Below are positions 12,331 through 20,740 of a stretch of DNA of 23,311 nt, piece after piece. Numbering within the stretch: the stretch's first letter is position 1; each line of letters opens with the position of its first letter. This DNA is from Apostichopus parvimensis. Taxonomy: Eukaryota > Echinodermata > Holothuroidea > Aspidochirotida > Stichopodidae. Both the position numbers and the translations under genes were made by a program. The DNA lies in NCBI GenBank assembly GCA_000934455.1, contig KN889425.1, positions 1 to 23,311 of the forward strand, written 5' to 3'. Under the pieces are notes generated by a model. The model had not been told where the DNA came from. It saw nothing but the letters and a program-made list of their open reading frames with translations, and did no database searches.

Positions 12331-12605
12331 AAGGGAAGACATTGACACAAGCTGTCAAAAGCCCGGAATGGGAGTGGTGCATGTATTATGAGCAGAATGT
12401 AACTTAAAATATTTCTCTATTCAAGTCATCGCCTTACGTTGAGGGATAATCTCACAACATAAAGATAGCATTGAAGGAAAGACATCAACACAAGTTGCAG
12501 GAATTGAAGCTGCGGGAGTTGTGTAATATAAGTAGAATTTAAATTAAATTATTTCATTATTCCAGTTATAGCCTTATATTAAGGGATAATCCAACAATCA
12601 ATGAT
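12331..12605 (+). repeat. Local tandem duplication inside A2, period about 143 bp
   Basis: The unit starting aagggaagacattgacacaa at 12331 recurs as aaggaaagacatcaacacaa at 12474. Each continues through a gggag(t) stretch, an attcaag/attccag segment and gagggataat/aagggataat. A1 has one unit, from 6631. Confidence 0.65.
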
Positions 12606-13799
12606 ATCAAGTTTATGATAATTGACAGGGCATATCTCCTGGTGTATGCCTACTTTCACTTCAATTGTGAAATACAACTACAACCAAGTTATTGTAACAT
12701 TGTAAGCAGAATGTAATACTGCTAAGCAAAGTTTGCTTTTATTACTTGTTCTGTCTGATTGGTCAATGAATCACGCATTTTGTAAACAGTAAGCAATGCC
12801 AAAACGGTTACTTAATGCTTTACACGGTTGCTCAACATCAACACAGTAAAACATTATGCAAAATATTGCATTGCAATTAACTATCAACTGTTACTGCAGA
12901 ATATATATATATATATTTATGTAAGCAATAACCGATCAGAGCACTAGATATAAGTTAAGGCCATCCCTTCATTGCAAGGAAACATAATTTAGCAGAACAA
13001 TACGTCACGACGTACTTACCGTTTAAGGTAGTCTAGATTTAATCCGCCAAGAATATACAAATCAAAGTATTAACAATAGCATATAATCATATGTCTTGCA
13101 CAGGTCTGTCAATGCTAACATAAAATGGCGCTGCTCCCTATTCAGTTGTACTCTATCTACAGATCTTATAAATTCCAAAGTTCATGTTTGCTTTTCGTTG
13201 CAAGTTCTTATATATATTTTAAAAATATGCTATCATATTGCAGTATTTGATAAATGTGTTTACTACTTTGCCTAGCGAGTGTTCAAAAACATATTGAATG
13301 GTAATGGGTATCCATGAACTTTGTTTACTTTAATCCCTCTGGAAAACACCCAACTATCTAGCCAGCTAGCTTTTTATAGTGTTAAGTTCTGATTGGGCTA
13401 TTTTGCTTTCAGTTCTTATATTAACATTTTGAGTTCATTTAGTATAAGAGCGTGAAGACCATTACATCAAACGATTGATCCGTGAATACTTTTCTACTAA
13501 CATTTAATTCATAGCTAACCTAAAAAACGGGTTAACGACCGTTTAACCAAATTGAAAACCAAAACCCCAACTTAACGATGGTTATTGGCTTTATTATGAT
13601 GACAACGTTATGGTAATTTAATTGCTAGGTTTTGCGTAGGATCAGTTAACGGATTCCAAATTATACGTTGTTTTTCGTAACTGGTTTCAATATAAAAAGC
13701 GAAATGCAAAAATGTTAAGCAACGATCGTTTACAATGCTGGCTCCTTCTGATTGTCAACATTGTGACACAACCTGTGTTATAGAGATGTCTTTGTGATA

Positions 13800-14290
13800 T
13801 ATAGATACTTATCCGAGGTTTTAGTTAAATGACATGATACTCAATACGATTGAAACAGCAAGTACCAATGTAGTAATTTATCAAAACAACTAACCCGCAT
13901 CGTATTACATATATAGTAAATGATCCTTTGGAACAGTGGTAAATTATGTTCCTAGAGTAACAAGAAACGTCGCAGGCTACCTATCTTAAAATTAAGTTAA
14001 ATCAATCCACAATATCATAAATAGATATTTACATTAACAAAAACCTATTATCACCACAATCCCTTCAAAAAGTGTCCGCCATATCAATTTCAAATGGAGC
14101 CATTCCGCTGTGAGTAATCCACTATCCACATACATTATGAGTGATATCAAAGTTCATACTGGCGTTACACTGCAAGGTATTGTGAGAATTGACATATTTG
14201 TCTTATAAATCTGTATTGATACATTTTTGTCGGTAGAAAGATCTCGCACATTTCGAGTAATAAATAATTACTTTTACTTATCCCTCTTTG
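13800..14290. other. Short spacer between A2 and A3
   Basis: The stretch is mostly unrecognised AT-rich sequence. One diverged copy of the ATGGCG/CAAAGTTCAT module lies at about 14090-14190. No coding content is seen. Confidence 0.5.
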
Positions 14291-17200
14291 TAGGATTTAT
14301 TGTAGAACTCAGCATGGCCTTACACCCATGAAAGTAAAAGCTGTGCACAACAAAACGAAGAAAAGAAGACAAAATAGTTGTTTCTACAATACTCCTATTA
14401 TATTAACAAAATGCTTTAGCTCCCATGGTTCCAAATCAGGGCTCAGAGAACATTATATAGGAATGTAATTCCTCTTCCTGGCATTTAATGTGTGTGCTTT
14501 AATGTCGCTACGAGATAACAAGAAATATCACCATAGTGCTACATATTGCAGGGACTTCCTCCCATATCAAGAAATCACAATATATACCAGGGAAACTGAA
14601 TTAATATCTCCCCTCCCAATTGTGCTTTTATTCTTTAAACTATATACGATATAACAAGATATATCTGAAAAGCGACAGCTTTCAGAGTCTTCACCACATT
14701 GACCCTAACTAGTCTGTAAAATAAATTCCAGACAAACACAATTATTATATCCTTAAAGAACTACGAACAACTAGCAACTATGCTCCTTATTCAGTAAATT
14801 TCTTGTAGTTGAAGTTTTGATAAATCTGGGAAACTCATTAAACATATGCAACCTATGACGTAGAGTGTTGGGCTAATCAACATTTCTTAGTTTAGCCCTA
14901 TATAAGTTAACCCTTTACTATGAGCCAGCATATATCATTTGAATAATGCGGTGTTCCTCTTTTCAAAGAAGACTATAACATATTCCAAAGAATAGATAAA
15001 AAATCGGCCGTAAAGATAAAGGAATAACAGAAAATTAGGCTGTCACTCCCTTAACATCATCATTGTGCATAATTATTTAATGTTTATTCATGAATAAAAC
15101 TAGAATTAAGAGAATACTTGTAAAATGGTCAATCTTTTTGATGGATTTTGTAGCTATTTTCATGATTTCTAAATGAATATGATAGTGATATGGACAATAT
15201 TGTTCACATGTGCCCGTAGACCTTTAATACCGACTCAACAACACGATGGCGAATTAAAGCATCTTAACTTTTAGCCTAAGTTTATGTATGAAGAGGTGTA
15301 GCATGCAAAAATGCCTACTTGAACATGCTTATGACGAGAAGAAATCAGTATTGAATTAATGTATGAATACTACACATTCTGATCGGTCAATAATTTGACG
15401 CATTATATAATTAAGTCGCCTAATAAACAGGAAAAAAATGCTCTGGAATGAAAAACAAGTCAATGAGATACAAAACCGCACAAGAATGGTAATTATACAG
15501 CGAGTAATGTGATGAAAATTATCGCGTCGGGCATTGCAAGACATTTACTGTAATTCCTTCAATAAAATATATTTCGTGTTAAAGAAATGCAAGAACAAGT
15601 GTATTTACCGTTGGAACTGACAAGTCTCCAATACTACAAATAAGGGGTAAAATGTCAAGCACATATAATCCCAGGTATAAAATAAAATGGCGACTTTTTT
15701 GTAGTGATGAATCCATTGTCTACATGAATTATTGTACTGTACCTATCAATCGATTCAATATATACCTTATTGCATCATATGCTAAGTGTTCATGTAATAA
15801 ATACACCTTATAACCGATAGTAGCTGACCAAGGATTACATGTATATTATGGATAGACTCAGTTTAAAAAGACCCAAATACCCTGAATCTGCTATAGTTAG
15901 GTTTGGTGTTTGGGCTAGGACGGGTTAAGTTGAGTCACGTGGATATCAAGTGGCGCCGTTCCATTGTGAGTAATCCACTATCTTCAAGTACTATGGGTGG
16001 TATCAAAGTTCGTGTGTTTTAATTTTTTTTATTGATGAGCTGATAACAAGGGTACGTTATCTCTTTTGTTGGCACGCCAGTTAAATACAACGTCTATCGA
16101 TAACATATTGGGTGATAAAGAGCTTTACTGAATATTAAGCGATCACATGTGTATGCATGTTTGTCATGTTTCCACTTATTTCTTTCCATATTTGATGATA
16201 ATGAGTAGTCCGAGAGGCTGTATGAACATGACATATGAGTAGTCTCCTGTCTTCGTAAATAATGAGTGGTTAACCAAAGTTTCTATTTGAAATGTATTGT
16301 ACAGAAACAGATATCTGGAGAATGTTAACATCTTTAGTGTCACATGAGAGTGATTTACCTTGTCTATCAAGCTTACGAACTTATAGAATGATAACAAATT
16401 CCCACTGTTTATTACTTGTATGTTCTACTTGTTTTCGTCTTAATCGCATATAATGATGTTGCCAACTGTTATAATGTCCTCAGTATCTTATTTCATGGGT
16501 TCGCATGGTATATTTTCCATACATATTAAATTCATGAAAACAATGCAATTCAGAAGCTTAATACTATAAGCTTGATGTATTTCTTCACCACTCATTTCAT
16601 ATCAACCAATATCGGGTGTAGGATCTCCAACTGCAAATAGCTCTAAAATGCCTTCATTTAGGGTTATTTTATTAAGTAAAATTAAAATCCTTTTTGTTCT
16701 TATTATAGTGGTAGCCAAATAGACAGTGCGTTCACTGTTGTGTTGTTGTTTCTTATTTTGGATATATTTCTTTAAATTAATGCTTTGGATTTACCTCTCA
16801 GTTCCTGTGAACCCAGTTGATAGTCAGAAGTTCTTGAACAATGCAACGAATCAAGTGCTTTAATCTAACTTTTAAGAGTGTTGTATTCGGTTTCACTTTA
16901 TTTTCGTTTCGGAGCTAAAATTGCGCTTTGTTTCTTTGTTATTAACATATGTTTCTCGGAAGATAAGAACATATGTTATCAATTGAATTTCAAATAACTA
17001 CTTTAAAATGCCCATATTATAATGCTCGATTTCATGTCATTGTTTAACATGCTTTTGACTACTTTGGTCTTAACCTTTGAGTGTGATGTCTTTTATATTT
17101 TCTTCAATAAAGTCAAAGTTAATCTTTTATATATACAATTATATCTCCGTGTTAAATATAAACTTATCAGATAAGAAAAGTAAACGATGCAGTTCTCTTT

Positions 17201-17480
17201 CAGTTTCGTAAATGGTGTCCAATAATACATTTGCCTTTAGCTTCAATATTGTAAGGTAAATCACAATACGGCATCAAATTTGGTACAGGATCAACGCTAT
17301 CCCCACCCCACTCACCAAATATTAGGGGCCACTTATGTTGACTTTAAAATTGACAATATTAGGAACGTGGTATATGTATCGTCCACGACACGATAGCATC
17401 TGCGACATTCGCATCGGGATCTGATACTTGAAATATATTAACATGACCCTGTTTTGAAATGTAGGCCTAAATACTTGAAA
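14290..17480 (+). repeat. Large non-coding repeat, copy A3 (rearranged)
   Basis: 14308-15800 aligns with A1 3985-5340 and with A2 10500-11190. 15880-16140 aligns with A1 5395-5700 (shared gtttggtgttt and ggacgggtt strings), and 16140-16620 with A1 5700-6160. From about 16625 to 16790 no match is seen. 16790-17160 is a weak match to A1 3340-3750, and 17160-17480 matches A2 11521-11970 with an internal deletion. The block corresponding to A1 6630-7990 is missing. The order suggests a separate, truncated and rearranged copy rather than a simple third tandem unit. Confidence 0.7.
17168..17208 (+). promoter_or_regulatory. GATA + IRF/ISRE-like box, copy 5
   Basis: AGATAAG at 17168, GTAAACGA, then a reverse-complement GAAACTGAAAG at about 17195-17208. 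It aligns with copies 2 and 4, but the downstream sequence diverges immediately after the box. Confidence 0.35.
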
Positions 17481-17806
17481 TAATATATTTTATTGTGAAT
17501 AAGCTGAGATGGTTAAATTAAATTACTTTGTGTCAAATTGATTTGACAGACATATTCCTTACTTTTAAGTCCAGCAAATATTACTCACAGTTTTATTGTC
17601 TTCAAATTCAATATGTCAATGTGAATAGGAATTGTTCCAACGTAATACAAGATGGCAGCACATATTCATTTAAAATTATGGAATTGTACTATCATCGAGT
17701 CTACACAAGTTCACAAACATTATAGTGAAAACTCAATGTACAATTAATAAAGTAATCAAGCCAGTGGGTTACTCTTAACTGTGAAGGCTACCATCCCAAA
17801 CATTCC
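17481..17806. other. Unrecognised stretch upstream of the receptor relic
   Basis: No repeat or coding motif is recognised. A CAAGATGGCAGC string near 17648 resembles a YY1 site. This would be the promoter side of the receptor relic if the exon proposed at 17807 is real, but I see no clear core promoter. Confidence 0.4.
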
Positions 17807-18110
17807 ATGGGTGTAAATTACAGCAAGACAGTCCTATCTTTTTTTTGGTGTTGTTTCATCTATGTAGGTATAAACAGATTCTCGTCCCTTGAATTTGTTT
17901 CTGCTATTACTGAATTAGATTGTTTCTGTCAATACTGCAATAGTGATTGATTCGAATAATTGTTTTTTTCTTTCTCAAAGAGGAGACGTGAAGTTAATAG
18001 AGAATGACATATGGCGTGTCATTGTAGATTCAGCGTCATTAACTAGAAGCACAGAACAATTAATGTTCAAAAATCTTTTAAATTTTTTTAACCGTTCAGT
18101 TTTACCACAA
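17807..18110 (+). pseudogene. Possible signal-peptide exon and start of second exon of the Ig-7TM receptor relic
   Basis: An ATG at 17807 opens a frame reading MGVNYSK and then a hydrophobic run TVLSFFWCCFIYVG. This has the charge and hydrophobicity layout of a cleaved secretion signal. A plausible donor follows (TAG|GTATAA, exon end 17867), splitting a codon after its first base. A strong polypyrimidine tract and acceptor lie at 17961-17982. Joining these gives a 115-bp intron in phase 1, the phase common in Ig-superfamily genes, and the frame continues open to 18110 (GDVKLIENDIWRVIV, with an NRS sequon near the end). I chose this start because it alone offers a signal-like N-terminus upstream of the Ig-like segments. 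Such short matches can arise by chance, so the assignment is tentative. Confidence 0.3.
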
Positions 18111-18330
18111 TAGTAGGAACAAATAAATGTTTAGTTATGAATTTGTGCTTAGAGCGTAACGATATTAGACATTAAATCAATGAAACGTAATTACGCCATC
18201 TTGACGTCCGTCGATCTCTAATGTCCAATATTCGGTATAGTAGCTTTGTCAACTTCAAAACACACGCAATGTCGCATAAGGACTAACTATTTCATTCCAA
18301 CTATAGAATCTTCGTAATTTCTGTGAAAAT

Positions 18331-19090
18331 CCATGTATAGTAAACGTGATCGCATGTTTCACACAGAAACCAGAATGGCCCGTGAGATATTAACACCGAC
18401 AACATAATTGTCAGCAATTTAAAATTCGCTCATTCGAAAACACGAGCAGTCGTTCCACCATTGTGAGGAGCAAGACCGGTCAGAAAGCAATAACTGGCAA
18501 AACAACAAACCAGCTTTGAACATCACATCCAACAGTGATTGAAGCAGGTACCAACGTCGTTGATTTGCATGTGTTACGTTGTTTATCATACTGATGTCGA
18601 ATCGAACGTTTTAAGGTTTAAAGTATACATTTCATATAAACTGTTAACAGTTGATACTGCTGATACACACGTGAAATAAAATCATGTCGTTTTTAATTCC
18701 AACATTTTGTACTCTGATTAGGAAGTCACGGTACCAATACGCATGCTGCTCTACATCGAATAAAACGAGATCTTTTCAAAATTGGGACTTTGAGTCGGAG
18801 TTTTTAACTTGTATATTATTTACTTTCAAGAAACTTTATATTGCAACTAGCAGGATCAGTTGGAAAACCCATTTGAAATGATATCACTTTTATTTAATTA
18901 TAACTATTTATTTGAAATTCTTGTAAAAGCGTTGAAGGTTGGAGTAGTTGTTTAAATTAGTAAGGACATGTTTAGTATTATTGAAGTGTAGCCAAGTTAT
19001 TTTTCAACCTTACAAAGTACGATAGTTGAACGTTATACATGTGCAGCAACTAATCCGCTTGGTACGAACAGCTTTGCCCTTCAACCTATG
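18331..19090 (+). pseudogene. Decayed tandem Ig-like domains (I-set type), ectodomain of receptor relic
   Basis: Ig landmarks appear in order on the + strand, in shifting frames. The third domain is the clearest. It has a B strand ESEFLTC (Cys 18810), a C strand RISWKTHL (Trp 18861), and the F/G hallmark YTCAATNPLGTNSFALQ (Cys 19040), which fits the Y-x-C-x-A-x-N-P-x-G pattern of I-set domains. The second has PTVIEAGTNV (about 18529), a possible B-strand Cys at 18570, and RYQYACCSTSN (Cys 18744). The first is weakest: NVIACFTQKPEW (Cys 18355) and SLIRKHEQSFHHCEE (Cys 18462). F-strand cysteines are 282 and 296 bp apart, a normal Ig domain repeat. Second-domain end and third-domain start share one open frame (18684-18881). 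Stops and frameshifts interrupt the rest. These domains would face outside the cell and bind protein ligands; the ligand is unknown. Confidence 0.6.
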
Positions 19091-19091
19091 A

Positions 19092-19109
19092 TTTTTTTTT
19101 TTTTTTTTT
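19092..19109 (+). repeat. 18-T homopolymer
   Basis: An uninterrupted run of 18 T directly follows the last Ig-like segment. It adds a string of phenylalanines to that frame before a stop at 19118. It probably expanded after the gene decayed, or is a length artefact. Confidence 0.8.
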
Positions 19110-19159
19110 GCGGTATTTAAGTTATAATTAGGAAACATACATCCAGTAAATAACTATGA

Positions 19160-19321
19160 AAAACGTTGTTAACTGAACACATACGCGTAGAAACCCCAAG
19201 ACTGGTTTTATACACAAACGTAACAACAGACCAGCCAATATTAGTGAATCCAACCTTTTTGAACTATTTACCTTTGAATACAACCAATATTAAAATATTT
19301 CTTAATTTTCATACATTTTAG
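19160..19321 (+). pseudogene. Extracellular stalk of the receptor relic with two N-glycosylation sequons
   Basis: A 53-codon open stretch in the same frame as the last Ig-like segment, separated from it by three stops (19118, 19151, 19157). It contains NVT (19217-19225) and NTT (19277-19285) and no hydrophobic helix, as expected of the N-terminal tail of a class A receptor. It runs into TM1 after a single one-step frameshift between 19278 and 19319. The sequence just before 19322 also resembles a splice acceptor, so an intron here is an alternative. Confidence 0.45.
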
Positions 19322-20196
19322 GATTATTTTTGGTTGTGTTCTCGTTATACTTGCGATCACCCAGAACAGAAAATTGCGGATTGTTGCAAATAACTATTTA
19401 GTCATTTTGGCTTTTTTTTCCGATTTTGGAACTTGCTCCCTTGTGTTAGCTTTACTGACCGTCGCGTTTACTTTATTAAAGACTGTGATTTCAAATTCAT
19501 TTTTGTTTCGATTATTTTACCATTTGAGTATAACATTTACCCCTGTTTGAGATTCAATATCTCATACTGATTGCTAGTGATATGTATGTACTTGTGACAC
19601 TGTATATCATAATTTTTTAACAAACGAACTATGACATTGGAGATTGCATCTATATGGATTTTTAATATACTTATAAAATTGACAGTCTGTGTTACTTCGT
19701 ATGGAACAGAACGGTAAATAGTTTTGCTTTTACGTAGAGAATAATTTCATCGAAATTGTCCACAATGTTTACACATTAATTATTATATTTTGTAGTTGTT
19801 TTGTAATATTCCACTGTGTAATGTCCTAAATTTCCGAACTGTTTGCGAAAGTCAACATAACCCTGTAAAGTGGCAGTTATTCTAGTTTCAACAAACCCAT
19901 TATCATCATTCGCTGGACAACATAATCAAACGACTGGTAATCAAAGACAATCATGTAGACAATTTTCCTCCTTTGAAATCAAACTAACAAAAGTCAACTT
20001 CTTTATATTTCTAACAAATGTTTTGTTTTTGTCTCCTTTGTTTTTCTTTCTTCTCATTAGAGGTACAGAATTAAAGCATGGGGAATTAGTCTTGATATTT
20101 TTCACCGTGGCAATGAATTCAGTCACAAACCCCTTGGTTTACTGTGGGTTTAATAACAACTTCAGACGCGTGTTCAAGCACATATTGAGACAATAA
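19278..20196 (+). pseudogene. Rhodopsin-class (class A) G-protein-coupled receptor, 7TM core, frameshifted
   Basis: All seven membrane segments are present in order over about 306 codons, the usual size. TM1 (19323-19373) reads FGCVLVILAI, then QNRKLR. TM2 (about 19389-19475) reads NYLVILAFFSD, giving the conserved Asp (19422). TM3 begins LFYHLSITFT and, one frame on, ends LILIASDMYVLVT; SDMY at 19576-19587 is a DRY motif with Arg changed to Met. In the third frame NKRTMTLEIASIW supplies the TM4 Trp (19655). ECL2/TM5 (19722-19829) reads CFYVENNF, then YTLIIIFCSCFVIFHCV. ICL3, TM6, TM7 and helix 8 form a clean frame to the stop at 20194: FEIKLTKV, FLSP in TM6 (no CWxP), MNSVTNPLVY (NSxxNPxxY) and FNNNFRRVFKHIL. 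Asp2.50-DRY (about 52 codons) and DRY-Trp4.50 (about 25) match class A spacing. Breaks: frameshifts near 19545, 19610, 19715 and 19825, and a stop at 19858. Missing Asn1.50 and TM3 Cys also indicate decay. The ligand class cannot be told. The core seems intronless. Confidence 0.85.
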
Positions 20197-20740
20197 TGTA
20201 CAAATCAGCAGAACCTTGAATATTGTAATAACCTTGTGTTAAGGTCCCAGTACGTGTTGCCAAATTTAATCTTCAACCTTTCCTGCTAACTGCACTAAAG
20301 CTCAGTAAAATGACACCGTTCTATGTTTTTTTCATATCAATATTCATTATTTGTATTGAGTTATCTGTCGTTAAACATTTTCAGCTGAATAAAATTCTCC
20401 AGATTTATTAACGAGTCCGTAATTTATACTAACTTCAAATCAAAATTTTGCTTTTTTGGTTGTCTTGGTTGCTATGGTCTTAATATCACATGAGAGCAAC
20501 ACATATTTTTTTATATAAAGAACATTATTATACCATTTATAGCTACGGCGGTTACTATAACATATTATGTATCTGCAGAAAGTCATCGATGTTGTATTCA
20601 AGGAACGTGCTGAGAATTTAACAGACCAATAAGGTAAATGAATGTCTTATAGATTAGAATAAATGTAGATGCATTACCTGCTATTATATTTTTGTGTTCT
20701 TTTTTGGTTGGTTTATGAGGAATGAAGAGAGAGTTTGATT
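20197..20740. other. 3' flank of receptor relic, no gene
   Basis: AT-rich sequence containing the two AATAAA signals described and nothing else recognised. Confidence 0.5.
20388..20393 (+). terminator. Polyadenylation signal AATAAA downstream of receptor relic
   Basis: A canonical AATAAA lies about 190 bp after the receptor stop codon, at a normal 3' UTR distance. A second AATAAA is at 20658-20663. Confidence 0.45.

Larger units (their letters stand above)
9810..13800 (+). repeat. Large non-coding repeat, copy A2
   Basis: This is the direct copy of A1, aligned in the blocks listed there. Relative to A1 and A3 it lacks about 1.2 kb: the sequence runs from gcatgcaaaa/gaacatg (about 11190-11226, matching A1 4810-4842) straight into tcgcatggtatatt (about 11230, matching A1 6050 and A3 16501). 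A2 keeps a segment at about 11825-12330 that A1 lacks; its first part reappears in A3 at 17320-17480 (shared tgtatcgtccacgac). A TGACGTCA palindrome at 11437-11444 is not conserved in A1. Confidence 0.8.
4916..15740 (+). repeat. Six recurring sub-units: CTGATYGGTCAAT box then ATGGCG/ATCCATTGT module
   Basis: A box close to CTGATTGGTCAAT, often followed by a form of TGACGCATTTT, occurs at 4916, 6963, 7936, 12755, 13748 (one base shorter) and 15379. In each case, about 305-370 bp downstream, there is a second related module around ATGGCGAC or ATCCATTGTCTACAT: 5226, about 7300, about 8288, 13125, about 14093 and 15687. The box carries an inverted CCAAT pentamer. The fixed order and spacing suggest that the large repeat is itself built from diverged sub-units. 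This entry spans the first to last sub-unit and overlaps A1, A2 and A3. Confidence 0.5.
2640..16320 (+). repeat. Eight copies of a short CAAAGTTCATGTTTGC-type module
   Basis: Copies centre on about 2647, 5529, 5826, 7357, 13175, 14148, 16004 and 16275. The shared layout is: an ATGGCGCC-like start in most copies, then a string close to TGAGTAATCCACTATCTTCA, then TACCAAAGTTCATGTTTGCC, and often GATATC about 40 bp later. Copies at 5529 and 16004 are closest to each other, as are 7357 and 13175, which matches their places in the larger repeats. No coding frame is conserved across copies. Confidence 0.5.

Noticed and set aside
13845-13900. Short peptide IETASTNVV resembling the Ig segment IEAGTNVV at about 18535.
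   Set aside because: The similarity stops after about 30 bases and no cysteine or other Ig landmark follows; treated as chance.
19092-19109. The T18 run as the reverse-strand poly-A tail of a retroposed element.
   Set aside because: No target-site duplication or element body is visible on its right side, and it sits inside the receptor relic's order of domains.
19640-19830. A reading in which GTER at 19703-19714 was the DRY motif, split by an ancient class A intron (donor GTAAAT at 19714, acceptor near 19795).
   Set aside because: The preceding frame supplies a better TM3 end (ASDMYVLV at about 19573-19596), and the Trp at 19655 fits TM4 at the right distance. The 'intron' is instead an open ECL2-TM5 frame (19722-19829), so no intron is needed.
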